A stretch of 64,000 nt of DNA from Arthrobacter citreus. Its GTDB lineage: Bacteria > Actinomycetota > Actinomycetes > Actinomycetales > Micrococcaceae. The stretch spans positions 3,286,001 through 3,350,000 of the forward strand of contig NZ_CP151657.1 of assembly GCF_038405225.1 (NCBI RefSeq), given 5' to 3'. The notes under the pieces are model-generated. The model was not told the DNA's origin and did not search any database. It worked only from the letters and a program-made list of their open reading frames with translations. Made by a program: the position numbers and the translations under genes. Within the stretch, counting starts at the first letter, position 1. Each line of letters starts with the position of its first letter. Below, in pieces: positions 1 to 7,938 of the stretch.

Positions 1-643
1 AGGGGAACACCGCCATCCGGATCATTTCCCAGCGGGTGGCACCCATGGCGAGGGCGGCTTCCTCATGCAGCTTCGGGGTTTGCAGGAAGATCTCACGGGT
101 CAGTGATGTGATGATCGGAAGCACCATGACGGACAGCACAATTCCGGCGGTCAGAATGGTCTTTCCGGTCTGGCTGGCCGGACCGGCGAAAATCGGGATC
201 CAGCCGACGTTCTCCGCAAGCCACGTGTACGGTCCCACCAGGGCCGGCGCAAGGACCATCATGCCCCAGGCGCCGTAGACCACTGACGGAATGGCAGCCA
301 GCAGGTCAATCAGGTAACCAAAGCCCTGCGCCATGCGGCGCGGTGCGTAGTGCGAGATGTAGAGTGCGACGCCGATGCCCACCGGGGTTGCGATGGCCAG
401 GGCGATCGCTGCGGCTATCACGGTACCGATGACCAGGGGCCAAATGTAGGTGAAGAAACCCTCTCCGCCGCTGATGTCCGCGGAGTCTGCGGTGAATGTG
501 GGCAGGGCCTGCCAGAGCAGGAAAACTGCCACGGAAAACAGGACGAGCAGGATCAGGCAGCCGGCCAGGAGCGTGATGCCGGAGAAGACCTTGTCTCCGG
601 CACGGCCGGCTCCGCCGGTACCTTCTATGGACTTGCTGGACAC
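1..643 (-). CDS. pstC: Phosphate ABC transporter permease PstC (3' end cut by window)
   Basis: Inner-membrane permease of the high-affinity phosphate ABC transporter PstSCAB. About 214 N-terminal residues are visible. They start with a short polar tail, then a first membrane helix (LLAGCLILLVLFSVAVFLLW), then the region before and within the permease fold, including GYLIDLLAAIPSVVYG and EEAALAMGATRWE, which fits the EAA coupling loop that contacts the ATPase. The GTG start is chosen because GAAGGG lies seven bases upstream at 651-656. It follows pstS on the same strand, separated by a strong hairpin. pstA and pstB are expected beyond the left edge. The identity is secure; the C-terminus is not in the window. 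Confidence 0.93.
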   Translation of the reverse strand, partial: MSSKSIEGTGGAGRAGDKVFSGITLLAGCLILLVLFSVAVFLLWQALPTFTADSADISGGEGFFTYIWPLVIGTVIAAAIALAIATPVGIGVALYISHYAPRRMAQGFGYLIDLLAAIPSVVYGAWGMMVLAPALVGPYTWLAENVGWIPIFAGPASQTGKTILTAGIVLSVMVLPIITSLTREIFLQTPKLHEEAALAMGATRWEMIRMAVFP

Positions 644-773
644 TGCACTACCCTTCGGTTCTTCACTGGCATCTACTTAAACACTCTACTGACCCTGCGC
701 CGGTTCCCAGTCCGGGCCGTGAAGCACTCCTCACCACCGGACCGGCTGCGGACGCCGCGCACAGCATGTCTTC

Positions 774-810
774 CGGTGCCGCCGGTTCCTGCACGGGACC
801 GGCGGCACCG
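774..810 (-). terminator. 13-bp hairpin between pstS and pstC
   Basis: A perfect 13-base inverted repeat (774-786 with 798-810) with an 11-base loop lies 54 bases after the pstS stop and 131 bases before pstC. It has no U-tract. It may be a partial terminator or an mRNA-stabilising hairpin that lets the binding protein be made in excess over the permeases, as is common in pst operons. The role is inferred; the repeat is seen directly. Confidence 0.6.
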
Positions 811-864
811 CAGGATCTGCGGTACCGCCTTTACTGTCATGCCGGTTTTATTGTCCTGCCCGAA

Positions 865-1995
865 TCACTTCTGCAGGACGGTGATGCCCTCGAGCGCCGT
901 TACTGCCTTCTCCCGCAGCGCCTCCGAGAGAGGTGCGTTTCCTGCTGCGTCCTGGGCGGCGGCCTGTCCTTCTTCGCTCACGACGTACTCGCCGAAGGCC
1001 TTCACCAGGTCAACCGTTTCAGCGTTCTCGTAGCCGGTGCAGTAGACGTGGTAGGACACCAGGACCAGCGGGTAGGCGCCGGATTCCGTTGTGTCGCGGT
1101 CCAGCTCCATGGCCATGTCGCCGTCCGGGCGGCCCTCGCCCGTCACGGGGGTGGAGGCCTCGACGGCCTTGGAAGCGGCTTCCGAGCTAAGTGCCACGTA
1201 GTCGCTGCCCACCAGGACGCTGACCGTGCCCAGGTCGCCTGCTGCAGAAGCGTCGGCGTAGGTGACCGCACCCTCGGTGGAGGTCACCAGGGACACGACG
1301 CCGCCGGTGCCGGAGGCGTTCTCGCCATTGCCGATTTCCGCAGGCCATTCACCGGAGGCCTTGTCCGTCCAGGCGTCCGGTGCGGCGGCAGCAAGGTATT
1401 CGGTGAAGTTCTTCGTGGTACCGGACTCGTCGCCGCGGTGCACGGGGGTGACCGGGGTGGAGGGCAGCTCCACGCCGGGATTGGCTTCGCTGATGGCCGG
1501 GTCATTCCATGCCGTGATCTCGCCGCGGAAAATCTTCGCAATGGTGGTGGCATCCAGGTTCAGCTCGTCGACGCCGGGCAGGTTGAAGGCCACGGCGATC
1601 GGTGAAATGTACGCGGGAATGTGCAGGGCGCCCTCGGGGCCGCAGACCGCAGCGGCCGCGGCAACCTCTTCCTCGTCCAGGTAGGCGTCGGAGCCGGCGA
1701 ACTGCACGCCGCCGGCCAGCAGCGCTTCCCGGCCGGCGCCTGAGCCGTCCGCTGAGTACTGCACTGATGCTCCCGGGTTCGCTTCGCCGAACCCGGCAAT
1801 CCAGGCCTGCATGGCGGAATCCTGGGAGGATGCTCCGGCGCCGGACAGGGTTCCGGTGACGGTGCTTTCCGATGAGGAGGAGGACTGGGTGCCGCCGGCG
1901 GGAGCCGTTGCACTGTCGCTGCCGCAGGCAGTGAGAGTGAGGGCTGCTGCCGACAGGAGGACGGCTGCAGTACTGAATTTTCCAGAAACCAACAC
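865..1995 (-). CDS. pstS: Phosphate-binding lipoprotein PstS
   Basis: Extracellular phosphate-binding component of the Pst transporter, 376 residues. A lipoprotein signal peptide ends in the lipobox LTAC with the lipidated cysteine at about residue 24, followed by a Ser/Gly/Thr linker. The mature part begins GAGASSQDSAMQAWI and contains the PBP-like segments SVQYSADGSGAGREA, GSDAYLDEEE, VHRGDESGTTKNFTEYL and NGENASGTGGVVSLV, which match phosphate-ligand loops of the family. The open frame continues 85 codons upstream, but the GTG at 1995 is preceded by AAAGGGA at a five-base spacing and begins exactly at the signal peptide. First gene of the pst operon; a PHO box lies about 100 bases upstream. 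Confidence 0.95.
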   Translation of the reverse strand: MLVSGKFSTAAVLLSAAALTLTACGSDSATAPAGGTQSSSSSESTVTGTLSGAGASSQDSAMQAWIAGFGEANPGASVQYSADGSGAGREALLAGGVQFAGSDAYLDEEEVAAAAAVCGPEGALHIPAYISPIAVAFNLPGVDELNLDATTIAKIFRGEITAWNDPAISEANPGVELPSTPVTPVHRGDESGTTKNFTEYLAAAAPDAWTDKASGEWPAEIGNGENASGTGGVVSLVTSTEGAVTYADASAAGDLGTVSVLVGSDYVALSSEAASKAVEASTPVTGEGRPDGDMAMELDRDTTESGAYPLVLVSYHVYCTGYENAETVDLVKAFGEYVVSEEGQAAAQDAAGNAPLSEALREKAVTALEGITVLQK

Positions 1996-2077
1996 GTAAA
2001 TCCCTTTCAAGGGCCGAATCCCCGGTGCAGGCAGTGGCACGCGGGGGCCGTTCGCTGGGGCGGACTGTTTCCGTCCC

Positions 2078-2117
2078 TGTATCGATCGTGGCCGGGGAAG
2101 GTTAACGAAAGGTGAAC
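2078..2117 (-). promoter_or_regulatory. PHO box and -10 element of pstS
   Basis: On the minus strand two 11-base direct-repeat units, GTTCACCTTTC (2117-2107) and GTTAACCTTCC (2106-2096), abut each other. This is the architecture of PhoP-binding PHO boxes in actinobacteria (GTTCACC repeats at 11-base pitch). A GATACA hexamer (2083-2078) lies 16 bases after TTAACC and could be the -10. The box points toward pstS, so phosphate-starvation induction by PhoRP is inferred. Confidence 0.8.
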
Positions 2118-2228
2118 AGCACTGGGAGAACCGGGAAACGTTTTGCCCCGCCGGGCACCTGGCGCTCAGAAGGGCTGTCCGCGGCGTCACGGAACGGTTC
2201 CGGATGGAGGCTGGAGGTGGACGGGACC

Positions 2229-2234
2229 TAGACT
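2229..2234 (+). promoter_or_regulatory. -10 element (TAGACT), probable leaderless promoter of the FUSC gene
   Basis: TAGACT ends six bases before the ATG at 2241, which places the likely transcription start on the start codon. No good -35 or ribosome binding site is visible. Confidence 0.55.
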
Positions 2235-2240
2235 GTTGGC

Positions 2241-3371
2241 ATGCCCCCACGCGACCGACTTGCCCAGAGCCGGGGCTTCCTGCAAAACCGGGTACGGGTA
2301 GGGCTGCACCGCAGCCGAAACTCGGTGGTGCCCGCCCTGCAGATGACTATCTGCGCCGTGGGCGCGTACGCGTTTGCGCAGTACATCCTGGGCCATGAAG
2401 GGCCGCTCTTTGCGGCCACTGCCGCCCTGATATCCCTCGGCTTCTCCCGCGAGCCCCGCACCCGCCGGGTGCTGGAGGTGGGCATTGGCTGCACCCTCGG
2501 CATCACCATCGGGGAACTGCTCCTGCATCTTTTGGGCACCGGTCTGTGGCAGGCCGCCGTCGTCCTCTTTCTGTCCGTCATGCTGGCGCGCTTCCTGGAC
2601 CGCGGCGTCATCTTCACGACCCAGCTTGGCCTTCAGTCGCTGCTGGTGGTGCTGCTTCCGGCACCTGACGGCGGCGTTTTCACCCGCAGCCTCGATGCCA
2701 TTGTGGGCGGGCTGTTTGCGCTGCTCGTGACCATGCTGGCACCCCGGGACCCGCGGCGCGAACCGCAAGCCAATGTCCGGGACCTGCTGCATGAGCTGTC
2801 CGCGGTGCTGCGCCAGTGTGCCGAAGCTGTGGCGAAAAGCGATTCCACCATTGCCTGGCACGCCCTGGTCCGCGCCCGCAACACCCAGCCGCAGCTCGAT
2901 GCCCTGGCCCGCAGCGTCCGGGACGCCCGGGAGGTGGCCCGCATCTCCCCGGCATACCGGCGCCATTTGGCCGAACTCGGGGACCTGCGCGGCTCCATCG
3001 GGTATTTGGATCTGGCGGTGCGCAACAGCAGGGTGTTTGCCCGCCGCACCACCTCGGTGATCAACCATGCAGCCCTGCATGATGACGCCATCGACCGGGT
3101 GGCCGACGTCGTGAACGATACGGCGGAAGCCGTGGACATCCTCGCCCGGGCACTGGCCGGAGGGGAATCAGCGGGAACGCGTGAAAAACACCTGCGCCAG
3201 GCCCGTAACGAACTGGCCCTGGTGGGAGAGCGGCTGAATCCCGCCACCCTGGGCGTGACCGATATCCAGGGGGACGCCCTGGTCATGCTCTTCCGGCCAC
3301 TGGTGGTGGACCTGCTCGAATCCACCGGGCTCACCCATGAAGAGGCCGTGAGCTACCTCGCCGAGGTTTAG
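2241..3371 (+). CDS. FUSC / aromatic acid exporter-family membrane protein
   Basis: A 376-residue membrane protein. The first third (about residues 28-175) is hydrophobic with four to six membrane segments, including VPALQMTICAVGAYAFAQYI, WQAAVVLFLSVMLARFLDR and SLLVVLLPAPDGGVFTRSLDAIVGGLFALLV. The remainder is a soluble, Arg/Glu/Ala-rich helical domain that probably forms coiled coils. This layout resembles fusaric-acid-resistance/aromatic-acid-exporter proteins (FUSC, ArAE), which are proposed efflux carriers; the substrate is unknown. It is transcribed divergently from pstS, whose PHO box sits in the shared 245-base spacer. The start ATG has no ribosome binding site but a -10 hexamer six bases upstream, suggesting a leaderless mRNA. 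Confidence 0.7.
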   Translation: MPPRDRLAQSRGFLQNRVRVGLHRSRNSVVPALQMTICAVGAYAFAQYILGHEGPLFAATAALISLGFSREPRTRRVLEVGIGCTLGITIGELLLHLLGTGLWQAAVVLFLSVMLARFLDRGVIFTTQLGLQSLLVVLLPAPDGGVFTRSLDAIVGGLFALLVTMLAPRDPRREPQANVRDLLHELSAVLRQCAEAVAKSDSTIAWHALVRARNTQPQLDALARSVRDAREVARISPAYRRHLAELGDLRGSIGYLDLAVRNSRVFARRTTSVINHAALHDDAIDRVADVVNDTAEAVDILARALAGGESAGTREKHLRQARNELALVGERLNPATLGVTDIQGDALVMLFRPLVVDLLESTGLTHEEAVSYLAEV

Positions 3372-3401
3372 CGGCCAACCGGCCGGCGGTGCTCCCGCCG
3401 A

Positions 3402-3443
3402 ACCGGGATCCGCTCCTGCCGGACCGGGATCCGCTCCTGCGGG
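3402..3443 (+). repeat. Two tandem 21-bp repeats before radA
   Basis: An 18-base core beginning ACCGGGATCC occurs at 3402-3419 and again, identically, at 3423-3440, giving a 21-base period. It lies in the 103-base FUSC-radA spacer, just upstream of the radA -10 element. No function is assigned. Confidence 0.6.
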
Positions 3444-3462
3444 AAGTGTCACCGGCGCGGGA

Positions 3463-3468
3463 TAGCCT
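3463..3468 (+). promoter_or_regulatory. -10 element (TAGCCT), probable leaderless promoter of radA
   Basis: TAGCCT ends exactly six bases before the radA ATG, with no ribosome binding site between. The conserved zinc-finger N-terminus of RadA supports that ATG as the true start, so a leaderless transcript is likely. Confidence 0.6.
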
Positions 3469-3474
3469 GTTTTC

Positions 3475-4842
3475 ATGGCCACCAAGACTTCCCGCGCGAA
3501 AACCGCCAACTACCGCTGTGCAGAGTGCGGCTGGACCACGGCAAAGTGGGTGGGACGCTGCGGGGAATGCCAGGCCTGGGGAACCGTCGAGGAAGCCGCG
3601 GAAGTTGTCGCCCGCACCACTGCGGCAACCACAGTGGCCCGGCCGGCGCTGCGGATTGCCGACGTCGATGCCACCTCGGCTGCGTTCCAGGCCACCGGAG
3701 TTGATGAACTGGACCGGGTGCTGGGCGGAGGGCTGGTCCCCGGCGCGGTGATCCTGCTGGCCGGTGAACCAGGCGTGGGCAAGTCCACCCTGCTGCTGGA
3801 TGTTGCCGCGAAGGTGGGGAACGGGGGCAGGGATGTCCTGTACGTCACCGGGGAAGAATCCACGGCGCAGGTGAAGCTGCGTGCGGAGCGCATCGGGGCG
3901 GTCTCCGATTCCCTGTATTTGAGCGCGGAAACGGATCTGGGCCAGGCACTGGGCCAGGTGGAACAGGTAAAGCCGGCGCTGTTGATCGTTGATTCCGTGC
4001 AGACGCTCAGCAGCGCTGCCGTGGACGGCAGTGCCGGGGGCGTCAGCCAGGTCCGCGAAGTTGCCGCTTCCCTGATTGCCGCAGCGAAGGAACGGAACAT
4101 GACCACGCTGCTGGTGGGACATGTCACCAAGGACGGTTCCATCGCCGGCCCCCGGCTGCTGGAGCATCTCGTGGACGTGGTGTGCCAGTTCGACGGGGAC
4201 CGCCACTCCCGGCTGCGGTTGCTGCGCGCGGTAAAAAACCGGTATGGACCCACCGACGAAGTGGGCTGTTTCGACCTGACGGAGGAAGGAATCGAGGGGC
4301 TGGCCGATCCGTCCGGGCTTTTTGTTTCCCGCACCAAGGAACCGGTGTCCGGCACCTGCATCACCGTCACGTTGGAGGGAAAACGCCCCCTGCTGGCCGA
4401 AGTCCAGGCGCTGCTTGCCGAAACCAGCAACGCCCAGGCCCGCCGTGCCACGAGCGGGCTGGATTCCTCCCGGGTGGCCATGCTCCTGGCCGTGCTGCAG
4501 GCGCGGGCTTCCATGAACCTGGCCAAGGATGACAGCTACGTGGCAACCGTGGGAGGTGTGAAGCTGAGCGAGCCCGCCACGGACCTGGCCGTTGCCCTGG
4601 CCGTCGCGTCCGCCAAGATGAACAAACCCCTGCCCGCGCAGCTGATTGCCTTCGGTGAGGTGGGGCTCGCCGGTGAGGTCCGGCCCGTCCCGGGCATTGC
4701 CCGCCGGATCTCCGAGGCCGAGCGCCTGGGCTTCACCCACGCCGTCGTCCCGGCTTCGCCCAATGGACCCGTTGCGGTTCCGGCCGGCTTCCGGGTCCGC
4801 GAAGTGAGCACCCTCGCCGAAGCGCTGGAACTGCTCTTCTAG
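3475..4842 (+). CDS. radA: DNA repair protein RadA (Sms)
   Basis: RecA-like ATPase of 455 residues that acts in recombinational repair and branch migration. An N-terminal four-cysteine zinc finger (C15, C18, C29, C32) precedes the ATPase core, with Walker A GEPGVGKST at 97-105. The RadA-specific KNRYG motif is followed by GPTDEVGCF. The last 150 residues are a Lon-protease-like domain (VGGVKLSEPATDLAVALAVA) that serves as a scaffold. Length and domain order are normal. It is followed 192 bases later by disA; radA and disA are neighbours in many Gram-positive genomes, where DisA scans DNA for branched structures that RadA processes. Confidence 0.97.
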   Translation: MATKTSRAKTANYRCAECGWTTAKWVGRCGECQAWGTVEEAAEVVARTTAATTVARPALRIADVDATSAAFQATGVDELDRVLGGGLVPGAVILLAGEPGVGKSTLLLDVAAKVGNGGRDVLYVTGEESTAQVKLRAERIGAVSDSLYLSAETDLGQALGQVEQVKPALLIVDSVQTLSSAAVDGSAGGVSQVREVAASLIAAAKERNMTTLLVGHVTKDGSIAGPRLLEHLVDVVCQFDGDRHSRLRLLRAVKNRYGPTDEVGCFDLTEEGIEGLADPSGLFVSRTKEPVSGTCITVTLEGKRPLLAEVQALLAETSNAQARRATSGLDSSRVAMLLAVLQARASMNLAKDDSYVATVGGVKLSEPATDLAVALAVASAKMNKPLPAQLIAFGEVGLAGEVRPVPGIARRISEAERLGFTHAVVPASPNGPVAVPAGFRVREVSTLAEALELLF

Positions 4843-4962
4843 GGACTCACCCTTCGCTGCTCCCTACCGACGTTGTGAAATGGGCGGCAGGCAGCGGAGA
4901 GCGGCGGCGAACTTCCAGCACTCGCACGGCACAAAAGTGGCCATTGTCCCCTGCCGGACCAC

Positions 4963-4968
4963 TACTAT
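4963..4968 (+). promoter_or_regulatory. Possible -10 element of disA (TACTAT)
   Basis: TACTAT stands in the otherwise GC-rich radA-disA spacer, about 65 bases before the disA start. TTGTCC at 4944-4949 resembles a -35 but is only 13 bases away, so the -35 is uncertain. Confidence 0.4.
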
Positions 4969-5034
4969 AGGGAAAGTGTCTGTGCAGCGCCCGCCCAGAA
5001 CGCCCGTGGGCCCGATGGCCGGAAGGAAGTGACC

Positions 5035-6111
5035 ATGGCACGCAGTCCCGAAGATTCATTGAAGGCCACGCTGGCCCGCGTCGCGCCGGGAACCGATCTC
5101 CGCGACGGACTGGAGCGTATCCTGCGCGGACGCACGGGTGCCTTGATCGTCCTCGGGTTTGACCGCACCGTGGATTCCATTTGTTCCGGTGGATTCGACA
5201 TCGGCATCGATTTCTCCCCCACCCGCCTGCGGGAACTGGCGAAGATGGACGGCGCCATTGTCTGCGACAAGGATGCCAAGACCATTCTGCGTGCGGCCGT
5301 GCAGCTGGTTCCGGATCACACCATCGAGACGCACGAGTCGGGCACCCGGCACCGCACGGCGGAGCGGGTGGCTATTGAAACCGGGTTCCCGGTGATCTCG
5401 GTCAGCCAGTCCATGCAGATCATCCAGCTCTACGTTGGGGGCCTCCGGCACGTGCTGGAGGGTTCCGAACCGGTGCTGGCCCGGGCAAACCAGGCCCTTG
5501 CCACTCTGGAGCGCTACCGCGCACGCCTTGACCAGGTGACCAACTCCCTCTCGGCCCTGGAAATCGAAGCCATGGTCACCGTCCGGGACGTTGCCGTTAC
5601 CCTGCAGCGCCAGGAGATGGTCCGCAGGATCTCCGAGGAAATATCCCAGTACGTTCTGGAGCTGGGAGTGGACGGCCGGCTGCTGTCCCTGCAGCTCGAG
5701 GAACTGACGGCCGGGCTGGGACCGGGCAGCGAAATGATTGTCCGCGACTACGCCGACCTGCATGACGGTGACCGCCGGGCCGAGGACCAAGTGGCCACTC
5801 TGCAGAATCTCAGCGCCTCGGACATGGTGGATCTGGGCAAGATTGCCGCCGTTGTTGGATTCCAGCCGGGCCAGGATTCGCTGGAAGCCGTGGTTCAGCC
5901 GCGCGGCTACCGCCTCCTGAGCAACATCAAGTCAGTTCCGCCGGCTGTCTCGAACCGGCTGGTGGACCATTTCGGCGGCCTGCAGAATCTCATGGCGGCC
6001 AACATCGATGACCTGATGACGGTGGACGGCATCGGCGAGCAGCGGGCACGCACCGTACGGGAAGGGCTGTCCCGGATCGCCGAAACCAGCCTGCTTGACC
6101 GCTTTATGTAG
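5035..6111 (+). CDS. disA: Diadenylate cyclase DisA, DNA integrity scanning protein
   Basis: Makes the second messenger c-di-AMP from two ATP and surveys DNA for branched intermediates. 358 residues from the ATG at 5035. The N-terminal DAC domain carries the catalytic DGA motif (72-74) and the RHR motif (105-107). A helical middle region follows, and the C-terminus has a RuvA-like helix-hairpin-helix DNA-binding domain (LMTVDGIGEQRARTVREGL). A GTG at 5029 is in frame, but it overlaps the ribosome binding site GGAAGGAAG (5021-5029), which is correctly spaced for 5035. It follows radA and probably has its own promoter. Confidence 0.97.
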   Translation: MARSPEDSLKATLARVAPGTDLRDGLERILRGRTGALIVLGFDRTVDSICSGGFDIGIDFSPTRLRELAKMDGAIVCDKDAKTILRAAVQLVPDHTIETHESGTRHRTAERVAIETGFPVISVSQSMQIIQLYVGGLRHVLEGSEPVLARANQALATLERYRARLDQVTNSLSALEIEAMVTVRDVAVTLQRQEMVRRISEEISQYVLELGVDGRLLSLQLEELTAGLGPGSEMIVRDYADLHDGDRRAEDQVATLQNLSASDMVDLGKIAAVVGFQPGQDSLEAVVQPRGYRLLSNIKSVPPAVSNRLVDHFGGLQNLMAANIDDLMTVDGIGEQRARTVREGLSRIAETSLLDRFM

Positions 6112-6158
6112 CCTTTCCGCCGGGGACACCCTGGTGGGGTTCGCAGCGGGTCCCGGGA

Positions 6159-6872
6159 CTATTCCAGGTCGAAGCGAGTGGACTCACTGGTGGTTCCGCC
6201 CAGCCGGGCCGTGAACATGTAGGTGCCCGGATTGGGGTTGCTGGAAACCTCGGCACAGCCGGGGGCGGACCGCTTGCGGTCCCAGCTGAACTTGGCGGTT
6301 TCCACCGTTTTCGGTTCGATGACCATCATCAGGTCCTGGCTGTCCTGCATGCAGTCGACCGAGGAGAAAATGCGGTCCGAGCCACTGGTCACCATGAACT
6401 CCATTTGGCTCGTCCCCACGTTCACCTCACAGGGCTCCGCCCCGTTGTTGGTGACAGTCATGGTCAGCATGGGATTCGTTCCGGACGAGTAGCTCAGCGC
6501 GTCGGTGGTGGCGGAAACCTGGACCGCGTCCGTCGGGCAGGCCTTGGCTGCCCCGGCCGGCGCCGTCGCGTCAGGGGCCGGGGCCTCTGAAGCGTCTGGT
6601 GTGGCTGGCTGTTCCGCGGCGGAGTCCGCCGCTGGGTCCGCGGCACCCGGTGTGTCGCCCGGGCCGGGGATAGTGGCTTCGCTGGTGTCCGAGGCCGCGG
6701 CGTCGTCCCCCCGCAGCTGGTTCACCACCGCTGTGATGCCCACAACCAAACCAACCACGACCAGCAGCGCGAGCACACCGGCCACAATCCTGCGCCGCCG
6801 GTAGACAGCCGCGCTCGGCCGACCGGGAGCAGTGCTCCCGGACGAAGTGTTTGATGACCCGTTCCCAACCAT
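6159..6872 (-). CDS. Membrane-anchored extracytoplasmic protein, DUF4232-like, unknown function
   Basis: 237 residues. A short Ser/Gly-rich cytoplasmic tail with an RRRR stop-transfer signal is followed by one membrane helix (IVAGVLALLVVVGLVVGITAVV, about residues 29-50). Then comes a long Ala/Pro/Asp/Glu-rich linker and a compact C-terminal domain. That domain has four cysteines (ACPTD, PCEVN, DCMQD, GCAEV) that could form two disulfides outside the cell, and the segments LTMTVTNNGAEPCEVNVG and YMFTARLGG look like a beta-sandwich. The layout resembles DUF4232-type actinobacterial surface proteins, but the family call is tentative. Convergent with disA. TAGCCT lies six bases before the ATG, suggesting a leaderless mRNA. 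Confidence 0.75.
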   Translation of the reverse strand: MVGNGSSNTSSGSTAPGRPSAAVYRRRRIVAGVLALLVVVGLVVGITAVVNQLRGDDAAASDTSEATIPGPGDTPGAADPAADSAAEQPATPDASEAPAPDATAPAGAAKACPTDAVQVSATTDALSYSSGTNPMLTMTVTNNGAEPCEVNVGTSQMEFMVTSGSDRIFSSVDCMQDSQDLMMVIEPKTVETAKFSWDRKRSAPGCAEVSSNPNPGTYMFTARLGGTTSESTRFDLE

Positions 6873-6878
6873 GTCTTA

Positions 6879-6884
6879 AGGCTA
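6879..6884 (-). promoter_or_regulatory. -10 element (TAGCCT) of the membrane-anchored protein gene
   Basis: On the minus strand TAGCCT ends six bases before the ATG at 6872. There is no ribosome binding site in the gap. Confidence 0.5.
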
Positions 6885-6959
6885 GGTACACCGCTGCGGA
6901 TTACCCGCCGCACCACGCCGGTCAGTAAAGTATTGCTGGTCATAAGCAAGGGAGATTGC

Positions 6960-7922
6960 ATGGAACCGGGCCCCCGGCAGCTGCACACGGAAATCATCAG
7001 CTGGTTTACCGCGAACGGCCGCGACCTCCCCTGGCGGAAGGCTGAATGCACGCCGTGGGGGATCTTCGTCAGCGAAATCATGCTCCAGCAGACGCCAGTG
7101 GTCCGCGTGCTGCCCGTGTGGGAACAGTGGATGGAGCGCTGGCCGGACCCTGCCGCCCTTGCCGCCGAGCCCAGCGGCGAAGCAGTGCGTGCGTGGGGAC
7201 GGCTCGGTTATCCCCGCCGGGCGCTTCGCCTGCACGCAGCGGCCACCGCCATGACCGCGGATTTCAACGGAAGGGTCCCGGATACCCATGCCGAGCTCCT
7301 GACCCTGCCGGGAGTGGGCAGCTACACGGCCGCCGCCGTGGCTTCCTTTGCCTTTGGCCGCCGGGAAACGGTGGTGGACACCAACATCCGCCGGGTCCAT
7401 GCCCGGGCGCTGACCGGCAGTGCCCTTCCGGCCCCGGCGCTGAATGCGGCAGAAATGCGTTTGGCCGTGTCCCTGCTGCCCGAGGATGCCGCAGCATCAG
7501 TGGCGTGGAACGCCTCGGTGATGGAACTGGGCGCCCTGGTCTGCACGGCACGCAGCCCCAAATGCGGCACTTGCCCGGTCGTCAACCACTGCGCCTGGGT
7601 GGCGGCCGGAAAGCCGCCTCCGGACTATGTGCCCAGGGGACAGGCCTGGGCCGGCACCGACCGGCAGGTCCGCGGTGCCGTGATGGCCGTGCTGCGGCAT
7701 GCATCGGCCCCGGTCCCGCGGGCAGCCCTGCTCGGCCCGGTGGACCTCCTCCCGGCGGCCGCGCCGGAAGCCGGATCGGAGCCAGCTCCGCCGGAGGCGG
7801 CCGCACTAGCCCAGCTGCACGCCATCAACGCGCCGGTGGAGCAGCTGGAGCGGGCGCTGGCCGGGCTCCTGGCGGACAGGCTCGCCGAGGAGACCGGCTC
7901 CGGGGTGCAGCTGCCGGGGTGA
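6960..7922 (+). CDS. mutY: A/G-specific adenine DNA glycosylase MutY
   Basis: Removes adenine mispaired with 8-oxoguanine. 320 residues from the ATG at 6960, chosen because AAGGGAG is seven bases upstream. The catalytic glutamate is in SEIMLQQT (E39). The helix-hairpin-helix is LPGVGSYTAAAVASFAFG, the catalytic aspartate lies in VVDTNIRRVHARAL, and the 4Fe-4S cluster ligands show the C-x6-C-x2-C-x5-C spacing (CTARSPKCGTCPVVNHC). The region after the cluster is short and Ala/Pro-rich, so the MutT-like 8-oxoG recognition domain of E. coli MutY is not obvious; shortened forms are common in actinobacteria. Convergent with dhaM. Confidence 0.95.
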   Translation: MEPGPRQLHTEIISWFTANGRDLPWRKAECTPWGIFVSEIMLQQTPVVRVLPVWEQWMERWPDPAALAAEPSGEAVRAWGRLGYPRRALRLHAAATAMTADFNGRVPDTHAELLTLPGVGSYTAAAVASFAFGRRETVVDTNIRRVHARALTGSALPAPALNAAEMRLAVSLLPEDAAASVAWNASVMELGALVCTARSPKCGTCPVVNHCAWVAAGKPPPDYVPRGQAWAGTDRQVRGAVMAVLRHASAPVPRAALLGPVDLLPAAAPEAGSEPAPPEAAALAQLHAINAPVEQLERALAGLLADRLAEETGSGVQLPG

Positions 7923-7938
7923 ACCCGATCCCCGAACC

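Noticed and set aside
3402-3443. Tandem 21-bp repeats as a regulatory array
   Set aside because: Only two copies and no dyad symmetry; kept as a repeat feature but no function argued.
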